Origin: Reclinomonas americana ATCC 50394
Lineage: Eukaryota > Jakobida > Jakobea > Jakobida
Direction: 5' to 3'
Assembly: GCA_048213135.1 (NCBI GenBank)
Contig: PS015478.1
Location: 75,458-99,382, forward strand
DNA length: 23,925 bases
Below, piece by piece: positions 21,401 through 23,925 of the stretch (positions are counted from its first letter, which is position 1; every line of letters begins with the position of its first letter). A program made the position numbers and the translations under genes. A model generated the notes under the pieces. It had not been told where the DNA came from and made no database searches. It saw only the letters and a program-made list of their open reading frames with translations.

Positions 21401-23394
21401 GGAACAAGGGAGGACGAGGAAAGAGAAAAGAAAGGGATGACGAAGGGGAAGGAGAAGCGAAGAAGAGAAGCAGGGCGAGATGCAGGGACAGCGAGAAGCA
21501 GAGAAAAAAGGGGAAGCCACTCACGATATCGAGAAATTGGTAGCATTCACGCCTCCGGTGATTGCGTATGTGAAGCTGGTGTCGATGGGATCTGGGTCGG
21601 TGGCCGACAAGGTGCCGACAACAACTCCAGCAACCGAGGGCGCAATGTAGGTCGCAGGCGTGAGCGTAATGTTGGTAGGGGGGCTGTTGGTGGCTGGTCC
21701 GCAGCAGACGACGCCGCCGGGAGAGAAGCCGGTGTTGCGGGCGCCGGCGGCGCTCTGCTGTGCGTAGTCGATGCGACCGCGGGAGGCGCCGAAGCAGCTG
21801 GTGGCGGTGGCTCCGCGAGCACTGCGTCGAGGGAGAGGGGAGGAAAGGGGGGTGGGTAAGGGAGAAGAGGGGGGAAAGGGGGAAGAGGGGGAAGAGGGGG
21901 GGTTAGAAAGAAAAAGAGTGAGAGAGAGTGAGAGAGAGAATGAGAAAGAGAGACTGAGAGTGTGAGAGAGACTGAGAGAGAAAGAGAGAGATTGAGAAAT
22001 AGAGAGACTGAGAGAGAGAGGGAGAGACTGAGAGAGAGAGGGAGAGAGTGAGTGAGGGAGAGAGTGAGTGAGGGAGAGACTGCGAGAGAGAGACTGAGAG
22101 ACATAGAGAGAGCAGAGAGAGACAGAGAGAAAGAGACTGAGAGAGTCTGAAGACTGAGAGAGAGAGAGAGACAGAGAGAGAGACAGAGAGAGAGACTGAG
22201 AGAGAGACTGAGAGAGAGAAAGAGTGAGACTGAGAGCAGAGAGACTGAGAGAGACTGAGAGACTGAGAGAGGCTGAGAGAGAGAGAGAGACTGTGAGAGA
22301 GACTGAGACAGAATGGGAGAAGGAGAGAGACTCTGAGAGAGAGACTGAGACAGAGAGACTGAGAGAGACTGAGAGAATGAGACTGAGAGAGAGACTGAGA
22401 CAGAGATTGTGAGAGAGAGATTGAAAGACAAAGAGACTCTGAGAGACTGAGAGACTGAGAGAGAGAATGAGAAGGACTGAGAAGGACTGAGAGAGACTGA
22501 GAGAGACAGAGTGAGAGAGAGAGAGAGAGAGCCAGAGAGTGAGACTGAGAATGAGACTGAGACTGAGAATGAGACTGAGAGCGAGAGAGACTGAGAGTGA
22601 CCGAGAGATAAGAAAGAGAGAGAGAGAGAGAGGTGTTGACAGAGAACGAGATAGAGACTGAGAAAGAAACTGAGAAAGAGACTGAGAAAGAGACTGTGAA
22701 AGAGACTGAGGAAGAGACTGAGAAAGAGACTGAGGAAGAGACTGAGGAAGAGACTGAGGAAGAGACTGAGGAAGAGACTGAGAAAGAGAAAAGAGAGAGA
22801 CTGAGAGAGAAGAGAGAGAGAGCGGAGGAAAGACTTCGAACGCAGAGGACATGCTCACACTCTCACACTCTTGCATCTATGAATTGCCAAAAGAGTATCG
22901 ATGAAAAAGATGGCCCACGTCTCCCTCACTTTCTCTCTCGTCCTCACTCTCTCTCTCTCTATCAGCCTTGCATTCTATCCTCTGTGATGCACGAGCAAAA
23001 GGCAAGGCGAATATTATCAGGATGAAGCGACAGGACGGGAGGGAGGGCAAGGGAGAACAACGATTCTGCACAGCTACTCACGTGCATTGCGCTCCAATGC
23101 CCGCCACATCATTCGAGCCGCCGGCGGCTGCAGCAGAAAAGTCGAGTTGCTTGCAGCTTCCATTGTCACCGGCGGCGCGGTATGCGTAACATCCGGCCAC
23201 ACCCACGGCCTCGGCGTAGTCGACCAGGCCGAGGGCGTTGGGTGAAATGTCGGCGAATGTGCACACCGAGTAGTTGGTGGCGCACAGGGCGGCTGCGGTG
23301 GAGTCCAAGATGGCGGTCCAGGTGCCGGAGCAGGTGCCGACGGCGAGGGTGGCGCTGGCCCAGTAGATGGTTGGTTGGCTGCCGCTGCTGCACA
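53..23394 (-). CDS. Giant multi-exon cadherin-like repeat protein (partial, both ends open)
   Basis: One gene of 65 visible exons, about 5450 residues. Exons in gene order (window coordinates, minus strand): 23082-23394, 21525-21821, 20642-20694, 20236-20583, 19892-20170, 19553-19828, 19212-19490, 18186-18464, 17839-18117, 17491-17769, 17144-17422, 16795-17073, 16452-16727, 16102-16380, 15769-16047, 15421-15696, 15071-15349, 14734-15012, 14387-14662, 14040-14318, 13692-13970, 13355-13633, 13001-13276, 12654-12932, 12306-12584, 11958-12236, 11610-11888, 11276-11554, 10927-11202, 10580-10855, 10230-10508, 9882-10160, 9544-9822, 9202-9480, 8855-9136, 8507-8785, 8150-8428, 7799-8077, 7460-7738, 7114-7392, 6764-7042, 6408-6686, 6066-6344, 5715-5993, 5358-5636, 5003-5281, 4662-4940, 4315-4593, 3970-4248, 3636-3914, 3287-3565, 2952-3227, 2608-2889, 2454-2547, 2061-2381, 1845-1996, 1653-1779, 1423-1574, 1208-1333, 964-1119, 634-904, 525-535, 306-463, 185-241, 53-125. 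Every junction keeps frame (most are phase 1, GAA-G|GT...AG|CC-AAC). The domain order is a ten-Cys domain, then 57 cadherin-like repeats of about 93 residues. Family assignment rests on the motif plan (x-N-P-T-x-P at the boundary, S-T-D-x-N, V-S-D-G), which resembles cadherin repeats and the cadherin-like repeats of bacterial surface adhesins. An extracellular adhesive or structural role is inferred. No signal peptide, transmembrane segment or stop codon is visible. Confidence 0.88.
525..904 (-). CDS. Repeat 56, exon 634-904 plus 11-nt micro-exon 525-535
   Basis: The main exon (271 nt) reads V-N-V-P-P-S-A-L-V-L-S-S-N-T-Y, V-D-A-N-T-L-G-S-Y-T-Y-T, L-F-V-L-T-G-S-T-L, I-E-V-S-D-G-R-G-G and stops in T-F-T at donor TTTAC|GTGCGT, phase 2. 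The missing I-N-E is supplied by an 11-nt exon, CATCAACGAAG, preceded by ACGTACAG and followed by GTATTC. Joining gives T-F-T-I-N-E with phase 1 restored for repeat 57. The 98-nt intron between them is one of the longest of the short introns and contains a GT/CT-rich run. Confidence in the micro-exon is slightly lower than for the rest. Confidence 0.78.
964..1333 (-). CDS. Repeat 55, two exons (1208-1333, 964-1119)
   Basis: The first exon is V-N-V-A-P-S-D-I-I-L-W-G-T-T-Y through F-T-S-L-D-T-N-T-G-D-T-F-T-Y, donor TATT|GTTGCG, phase 1. The second starts CA-ATC (Ser-Ile): I-S-G-G-P-H-S-A-M-F-N-I-N-G-T-Q-L, V-Q-S-T-D-A-A-G-A-W, L-F-T-I-T-E. The intron (88 nt) lies one codon upstream of the one in repeats 53 and 54, so it has either slid or been gained separately. 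S-T-D-A-A-G replaces S-D-G-A-G-G. Confidence 0.82.
1423..1779 (-). CDS. Repeat 54, two exons (1653-1779, 1423-1574)
   Basis: The first exon reads A-N-V-P-P-S-D-L-L-L-S-P-S-T-Y-V-P-P, I-G-S-L-F-V-I-D-A-N-C-C-Q-S-H-T-Y-S, then AT|GTTGCG. The second resumes T-GTT-GGA as V-G-G-A-N-Q-G-L-F-A-I-S-G-T-D-L and ends V-S-D-G-F-S-S-L-D, T-F-T-V-N-E. The 78-nt intron between them sits at the same codon and phase as in repeat 53. The downstream donor is followed by a (TG)n run, seen as ac repeats at 1408-1422. Confidence 0.83.
1845..1996 (-). CDS. Repeat 53, second exon
   Basis: Acceptor TTTGTCAG; donor TGAAG|GTTGGT. 152 nt, completing I from AT|T: V-G-G-P-D-A-S-K-F-S-V-S-G-D-Q-L-V-V, then H-A-D-D-G-A-G-G-S-V-D and T-L-T-I-T-E. 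It has the same length and same split point as the second exon of repeat 54, so this intra-domain intron predates the duplication that made repeats 53 and 54. Confidence 0.83.
2061..2381 (-). CDS. Exon joining rest of repeat 52 to start of repeat 53 without a boundary intron
   Basis: Acceptor CACCACAG; donor CCAT|GTGCGT, phase 2; 321 nt. It begins T-D-A-N-C-C-Q-S-M-T-Y-S-I-V-G-G, ends repeat 52 with T-F-V-L-D-E and runs directly into A-N-V-A-P-T-A-V-T-L-S-S (repeat 53), then V-D-A-N-C-C-Q-S-F-T-Y-S. The uninterrupted L-D-E-A-N-V-A-P-T is exactly the sequence predicted elsewhere by joining GAA-G to CC-AAC, so it validates the phase-1 splice model. Loss of an intron, or a primitive intronless state, are both possible. 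Confidence 0.86.
2454..2547 (-). CDS. Repeat 52, first exon
   Basis: Acceptor CTCTCGATAG; donor ACCAC|GTGCGT, phase 2. The 94-nt exon encodes A-N-V-P-P-S-A-L-A-L-S-T-T-T-Y-S-P through A-T-L-S-T-T. The domain continues in the next exon as D-A-N-C-C-Q-S, so an intron has split the S-T-T-D loop. Confidence 0.82.
2608..2889 (-). CDS. Repeat 51, divergent single exon
   Basis: Acceptor GCTTGCAG; donor CGAAG|GTGCGTG. At 282 nt it is one codon longer than the norm. It reads V-P-V-A-P-T-D-V-L-L-S-S-L-T-Y, V-V-G-T-L-T-G-V-D-G-N-A-N-D-A-L, I-V-G-G-A-N-S-A-L-F-D-I-V-G-S-Q-L and V-R-V-G-D-P-S-G-A-H-F-D-K-T-F-T-V-N-E. It is the last repeat encoded by a single exon in the window. Confidence 0.87.
2952..3227 (-). 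CDS. Repeat 50, divergent single exon
   Basis: Acceptor CTCCGCAG; donor GACG|GTCAGT. The 276-nt exon reads V-G-P-V-D-M-A-L-S-S-T-T-Y, then T-T-D-T-S-S-S-S-P-Y-T-Y-A-V-V-G-G, F-S-V-I-G-D-Q-L-V and V-L-S-T-N-A-S-G-Q-T, ending F-T-I-N-D. Both acidic loop motifs are altered (S-S-S-S replaces N-T-G-Q; S-T-N-A-S-G replaces S-D-G-A-G-G). It marks the change from the regular array to the divergent C-terminal part. Confidence 0.87.
3287..6344 (-). CDS. Repeats 41-49, moderately diverged one-domain exons
   Basis: Exons 6066-6344, 5715-5993, 5358-5636, 5003-5281, 4662-4940, 4315-4593, 3970-4248, 3636-3914 and 3287-3565, all exactly 279 nt despite sequence divergence, so domain length is under strong constraint. 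Repeat 41 ends T-F-T-I-G-S, not N-E. Repeat 42 has V-S-D-G-F-G-G-L-T-N-A-R-F. Repeats 45 and 46 end with N-E-S or S-E-S because their donors are A|GTTGCG. Repeat 46 has F-Y-V-V-G-N-S-L. Repeat 49 ends F-I-V-T-S, losing the terminal acidic residue, with donor A|GTGCGT. The T-D-x-N-x-G-Q motif is kept in most of them. Confidence 0.88.
6408..8785 (-). CDS. Repeats 34-40, containing a duplicated block
   Basis: Exons 8507-8785, 8150-8428, 7799-8077, 7460-7738, 7114-7392, 6764-7042 and 6408-6686, all 279 nt. Repeats 34 and 39 both have G-G-T-S-M-G-S-F-N-I-S-G and Y-I-P-P-L-A-T-N. Repeats 35 and 40 both have P-T-P-P-T-L-S-T-S-T-Y-T and G-A-G-G-I-N-T-S-T-F. Each pair is nearly identical at DNA level. 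Repeat 36 is odd: P-L-A-V-G-D-D-V-G-T-L-T-S-S-D, F-S-I-N-G-N-I-L-E-S-H-V. Repeat 37 begins E-N-V-N-P-T because its acceptor is followed by AG rather than CC. Confidence 0.9.
6408..9136 (-). repeat. Block duplication of repeats 33-35 and 38-40 (offset about 1743 bp)
   Basis: The exons 8150-8428 and 6408-6686, and 8507-8785 and 6764-7042, are near identical, as are the introns between them (78 and 77 nt, sharing gaagaagcaaaagaacaagc). The introns 8786-8854 and 7043-7113 also match in part (gacgagcgcagtgcg). The repeat before each (33 and 38) shares the D-D-G-A-G-G and F-L-I-N-E variants. The copies are five repeats apart. Confidence 0.85.
8855..10508 (-). CDS. Repeats 29-33, diverging one-domain exons
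   Basis: Exons 10230-10508, 9882-10160, 9544-9822, 9202-9480 and 8855-9136. Repeat 29 has P-P-R-V-L-N-G-T-I-G. Repeat 31 has Y-V-A-P-L in place of Y-T-P-P-L. Repeat 32 (9202-9480) is aberrant: A-T-P-A-V-A-G-D replaces S-T-D-x-N-T-G-Q and V-T-A-S-S-G-G replaces V-S-D-G-A-G-G, and it ends F-D-I-D-E before a C|GTTGCG donor. Repeat 33 is one residue longer (282 nt), with V-S-G-G-N-S-L, and has the acidic V-D-D-G-A-G-G form and A-T-F-L-I-N-E, as repeat 38 does. Confidence 0.88.
10580..12236 (-). CDS. Repeats 24-28, end of the homogenised zone
   Basis: Exons 11958-12236, 11610-11888, 11276-11554, 10927-11202 and 10580-10855. Repeat 24 has T-F-T-Y-T-I and shares L-R-S-S-I-A with repeat 22. Repeats 25 and 26 carry G-G-T-N-S-A-S-F. 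Repeats 27 and 28 are both the short subclass (T-L-T-A-T-T-T-F and T-L-T-A-S-S-T-F), the only place where two short copies are adjacent. Repeat 28 has G-G-A-N-Q and S-G-T-G-L. Confidence 0.9.
12224..12732 (-). repeat. Recent 348-bp tandem duplication (identical introns)
   Basis: The introns 12237-12305 and 12585-12653 are identical over all 69 nt. Identity continues into the flanking exons, so that 12224-12384 and 12572-12732 match for 161 consecutive bases. The offset, 348 bp, is one exon plus one intron. This is the freshest copy event I can see in the array. Confidence 0.92.
12306..15070 (-). repeat. Two copies of a four-domain higher-order repeat (about 1.38 kb each)
   Basis: Units 13692-15070 (repeats 16-19) and 12306-13691 (repeats 20-23) have the same order of intron families (sense strand starts GTATGTTGG/GCATGTTGG, then the two flanking a short-subclass exon, then the GTCTG or GTACG family) and the same exon variants (N-G-A-I-G; short T-L-T-A; Y-I-P-P-L with S-S-I-A). 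Lengths are 1379 and 1386 bp. Confidence 0.85.
12306..15696 (-). CDS. Repeats 14-23, core of the higher-order repeat
   Basis: Exons 15421-15696, 15071-15349, 14734-15012, 14387-14662, 14040-14318, 13692-13970, 13355-13633, 13001-13276, 12654-12932 and 12306-12584. Repeats 14, 17 and 21 are the short subclass (276 nt). Repeats 16 and 20 both have N-G-A-I-G instead of N-G-V-I-G. Repeats 18 and 22 both have Y-I-P-P-L and L-R-S-S-I-A. This order recurs with a four-domain period, so the array grew by copying blocks as well as single units. Repeat 23 has G-G-P-N-Q-A-S-F-N-I-N-G. Repeat 18 has L-V-S-T-D and A-D-L-T-G. Confidence 0.9.
13634..13691 (-). other. GC-AG intron between repeats 19 and 20
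   Basis: The sense strand reads GAAG|GCATGTTGG...TTACAG. The paralogous intron at 15013-15070 has the same length (58 nt) and nearly the same sequence, but starts GTATGTTGG. The donor therefore differs by a T-to-C change at +2. The exon context AAG|GCATGT is what GC donors usually need (strong pairing elsewhere). Confidence 0.85.
15769..18464 (-). CDS. Repeats 6-13, homogenised one-domain exons
   Basis: Exons 18186-18464, 17839-18117, 17491-17769, 17144-17422, 16795-17073, 16452-16727, 16102-16380 and 15769-16047, all phase 1 to phase 1. Repeat 11 (16452-16727) is the one-residue-shorter T-L-T-A-S-T-T-F subclass. Repeat 6 has L-T-N-T-I-T in place of L-T-Y-T-I-T, losing a tyrosine kept in the neighbouring copies. 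Repeats 8 and 12 have F-N-I-N-G instead of F-N-I-S-G. Repeats 7, 9 and 10 carry G-G-T-N-S-A-S-F; the others G-G-T-N-Q-A-S-F. The introns after repeats 6, 7 and 9 are recognisably related to each other. Confidence 0.9.
18465..19211 (-). other. Expanded 747-nt intron with polypyrimidine low-complexity tract
   Basis: It lies between repeats 5 and 6, where the other introns of the array are 54-78 nt. About 18594-19094 is built of gaagga/gagaga-type purine runs on the plus strand, so the pre-mRNA is C/U-rich, with irregular units such as TTCACTCTCTCCCTTCC. The flanks (18465-18590, 19100-19211) are ordinary sequence, so the tract appears to have expanded inside a normal short intron. Open frames through it encode only Ser/Leu/Phe/Pro and are not credible genes. 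Confidence 0.85.
19212..20170 (-). CDS. Repeats 3-5, one domain per exon
   Basis: Exons 19892-20170 (93 codons), 19553-19828 (92) and 19212-19490 (93). Repeat 3 starts A-N-A-A-P-T and has S-T-D-S-N-A-G-Q and V-S-D-G-V-G-G. Repeat 4 belongs to the shorter subclass, in which V-S-D-G-A-G-G-T-A is replaced by V-S-D-G-T-L-T-A. Repeat 5 has the rare S-P-T-T-Y-T-P-P-L-S-M-N strand, shared only with repeat 15, where it likewise follows a short-subclass repeat (14), suggesting the 4-5 and 14-15 pairs were copied together. The intron after repeat 5 is the 747-nt expanded one. Confidence 0.88.
20236..20583 (-). CDS. Exon D: end of repeat 1 fused to all of repeat 2
   Basis: Acceptor TTCTGCAG; donor ACTC|GTTGCG, phase 1. 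It encodes V-T-V-T-A-N-D-G-N-N-G and T-F-T-I-T-S-T-N-N-A-P-T with no intron at the domain boundary, then repeat 2 (Y-L-V-G-A-L-S-A-T-D-V-N, F-T-Y-A-I-V-G-G, N-L-T-I-V-G-N-N-L, V-T-D-N-G, Y-T-Q-T-F-T-L-T). The missing boundary intron is direct support for how the later exons should be joined. Repeat 2 contains an unusual P-N-A-P-W-Y-L-A-P insertion-like start. Split codon C|CG gives Pro at the join to repeat 3. Confidence 0.88.
20642..20694 (-). CDS. Exon C: 53-nt middle piece of repeat 1
   Basis: Acceptor CACTCGCAG and donor ACCG|GTAAGC enclose 53 nt. It encodes G-S-T-L-S-I-L-T-A-N-L-T-S-A-S-L-T, with the split codon TC|G at its start. It fits exactly between F-S-I-S in exon B and V-T-V-T-A-N-D-G in exon D, matching F-N-I-S-G-T-S-L-R-S-N-V-A-G-L-T of later repeats. 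Phases 2 and 1 are both satisfied. It sits just downstream of the gap-bearing intron. Confidence 0.85.
20695..21524 (-). other. Gap-bearing intron with GGGGAAGGAGAA-type minisatellite
   Basis: It lies between exons B and C. Both sides of the gap carry the same G-rich purine unit of about 12-13 bp (20703-20889 and 21264-21370), so the gap is almost certainly more of the same repeat. Donor is GTGAGTGG and acceptor CACTCGCAG. On the sense strand it is a long C/T tract just upstream of the acceptor. Confidence 0.82.
20890..21263. other. Run of 374 Ns (assembly gap)
   Basis: No sequence. The gap lies wholly in an intron, and the split codons on both sides (TC|G) join cleanly, so no coding sequence need be missing. 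The real length is unknown. Confidence 0.95.
21525..21821 (-). CDS. Exon B: end of Cys-rich domain plus start of repeat 1
   Basis: The acceptor CGACGCAG precedes T-GCT-CGC, completing the split Thr codon from exon A, so the protein reads A-Q-C-T-A-R-G-A-T-A-T-S-C. Three further cysteines (S-C-F-G and the pair V-C-C-G) bring the domain to ten. R-I-D-Y-A-Q and N-T-G-F-S-P-G-G-V-V-C-C-G follow. The exon then runs without an intron into repeat 1: P-P-T-N-I-T-L-T-P-A-T-Y, G-V-V-V-G-T-L-S-A-T-D-P-D, F-T-Y-A-I-T-G-G and N-F-S-I-S. The donor is ATATC|GTGAGTGG, phase 2. Repeat 1 is the copy closest to a generic cadherin-like repeat (T-D-P-D), so it may be an old, non-homogenised member. The domain fusion within one exon shows the Cys-rich module and the repeats belong to one protein. 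Confidence 0.85.
21822..23081 (-). other. 1260-nt microsatellite intron splitting the Cys-rich domain
   Basis: The donor is AC|GTGAGTAG and the acceptor CGACGCAG|T. From 21834 to 21903 the plus strand is G-rich (runs of 4-7 G). From 21904 to about 22850 it is gagaga/gactga repeat, including a 12-bp unit gagactgaggaa around 22650-22780. From 22850 to 23081 it is mostly ordinary sequence with a CT-rich patch at 22920-22970. The sense strand carries many TCTCTCAG motifs that look like 3' splice sites. Confidence 0.83.
21834..21903 (+). repeat. G-run cluster (possible quadruplex-forming)
   Basis: Repeated runs of four to seven G separated by one to five purines lie just upstream (in gene sense) of the exon B acceptor. 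The G-rich strand is the template strand; the transcript is C-rich. Structure formation is inference. Confidence 0.5.
23082..23394 (-). CDS. Exon A: first half of ten-cysteine N-terminal domain
   Basis: This is the most 5' coding exon I can support. The acceptor is CCCACAG at 23395-23401 (sense strand), after a C/T-rich tract. The donor at 23081-23080 reads AC|GTGAGTAG, phase 2. It encodes about 104 residues starting C-S-S-G-S-Q-P-T-I-Y-W and ending in G-I-G-A-Q-C. Seven cysteines are visible (C-S-S, T-C-S-G, L-C-A-T, V-C-T-F, G-C-Y-A, S-C-K-Q, A-Q-C), typical of a disulfide-bonded secreted domain. It also has a L-V-D-Y-A-E motif, echoed by R-I-D-Y-A-Q in the next exon. I do not recognise a named family. 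No upstream exon with a start codon or signal peptide can be defended, so the protein start is probably beyond 23925 or in a short exon hidden in the microsatellite DNA. A second AG inside the exon (GTGTGCAG) is a possible alternative acceptor but would put the frame out of the phase-1 pattern. Confidence 0.75.
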
Positions 23395-23566
23395 CTGTGG
23401 GATGGGAGAAGGGATTAGGGGAAGGGGGAAAGGGGGAAAGGGGAAGGGGGAGGGGAAGGGTGAAGAGGGGAAGGGTGAGGAAGGAGGGAGGGTAAAGGGG
23501 GGAGGGAGGGTGAAGGGAGGAGGGGGGAAAGTAAACGGCTGAGAGTTTGAGGTCTCTCTTTCTCTG

Positions 23567-23620
<54 letters not shown>

Positions 23621-23925
23621 CCACATACACACGCCCTCTCTTGGCCTCTGTACTCTCTCTCTCTGTATGTCCGCCTTGTGTGCGTTCTTTCTTTATACCT
23701 CTTTGTCTCTTTCTGCTGACTTTTCTGTCGTTGAATATTCGCAAAGGCAGTACCTGCCCTCTCCGCACTCACTCACCTCCTCTCTCTGCATTCTTTCTGC
23801 TCTCGACCTCGACTCTCTCTCTCTCTCATATACACACCGTCGTGGCCTCTGCACTCTCTGTATGTCCGCCTTGTGTGCGTTCTTTCCTTATGCTTTTTCT
23901 CTTTCTGTGGTCTTTCTGCCGTTGA
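23395..23925. repeat. Low-complexity 5' region with purine/pyrimidine polarity switch and a direct repeat
   Basis: From 23401 to 23530 the plus strand is gggaagg-type purine repeat (C/T in sense, next to the exon A acceptor). From 23553 to 23620 it is a (CT)n microsatellite on the plus strand, so polarity flips within about 25 bp. A diverged direct repeat follows: 23622-23734 and 23827-23925 share cacatacacac/catatacacac, then tgtatgtccgccttgtgtgc and ttctg..gttga, offset about 191 bp. A good donor-like GAG|GTGAGTGAG occurs on the minus strand near 23777-23768 and might end a non-coding first exon, but I cannot support a coding exon here. Confidence 0.6.

Noticed and set aside
20600-21546. 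Long minus-strand frames crossing the N gap
   Set aside because: They depend on Ns being read as coding and on a minisatellite; the true exons here are 20642-20694 and 21525-21821.
21521-22876. Minus-strand open frame of 451 codons running into exon B (Ser/Leu/Gln-rich)
   Set aside because: Most of it is C/T microsatellite, which cannot easily contain stop codons. Exon A joins exon B across it with a perfect split codon and continues the Cys-rich domain, so it is intron.
23074-23772. Arg/Glu-rich extension of exon A upstream to a Met near 23772
   Set aside because: The extra residues are R-E-R-E repeats from a (CT)n microsatellite followed by C/T minisatellite, and a good acceptor (CCCACAG) precedes the Cys-rich sequence.
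23768-23800. Coding first exon ending at GAG|GTGAGTGAG on the minus strand
   Set aside because: The only nearby ATG gives M-Q-R-E-E in phase 0, which does not fit the phase-1 acceptor of exon A and is not a signal peptide; at most a non-coding exon.

Overview
The window looks like nuclear DNA of a eukaryote, most likely a single-celled one. It holds part of one very large, intron-rich gene on the minus strand, running 5' to 3' from about 23394 down to 53 and open at both ends. I found no second gene, RNA gene, transposon or CRISPR array. Evidence for a eukaryote: dozens of coding blocks of almost constant length (mostly 279 nt) are bounded by GT...AG introns of about 54-98 nt, and each block resumes in the reading frame the protein needs. 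The lineage cannot be fixed from this sequence; compact introns, moderate to high GC and a giant cadherin-like surface protein suit several protist groups.

Layout in gene order. (1) 23925-23395: pyrimidine/purine microsatellite DNA with a diverged direct repeat; no start codon or signal peptide that I can defend. (2) 23394-21525: two exons forming a ten-cysteine N-terminal domain, split by a 1.26-kb microsatellite intron. (3) 21525-20236: divergent repeats 1 and 2, with intra-domain introns and a sequencing gap (Ns 20890-21263). (4) 20170-10580: repeats 3-28, near-identical domains, one per exon, with introns that are also duplicated. (5) 10508-2608: repeats 29-51, still one domain per exon but more diverged. 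(6) 2547-53: repeats 52-57, highly diverged, broken by intra-domain introns, including an 11-nt micro-exon. Three introns near the 5' end are expanded by polypyrimidine (sense strand) low-complexity DNA.

The model has 65 exons in the window totalling 16362 nt, about 5450 residues: the Cys-rich domain followed by 57 tandem repeats of about 93 residues. The repeat has a cadherin-like plan: N-P-T-x-P-T-L-S at the start, a Y-x-P-P strand, G-x-I-G-T-L-x-S-T-D-x-N-T-G-Q, T-Y-T-I-T-G-G, F-N-I-S-G-T-x-L, then V-x-V-S-D-G-A-G-G and T-F-T-I-N-E. The inferred product is a long filamentous extracellular or cell-surface adhesin or scaffold. Its C-terminus, and any membrane anchor, lies beyond position 1.

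The main interest is how this gene grew. A unit of exon plus intron of about 348 bp, flanked by phase-1 introns, was copied again and again, with nested four-domain (about 1.38 kb) and five-domain (about 1.74 kb) higher-order duplications. Further points are a GC-AG intron whose paralogue is GT-AG, a recurring unusual donor GTTGCG, and two domain junctions without an intron that confirm the splice model.
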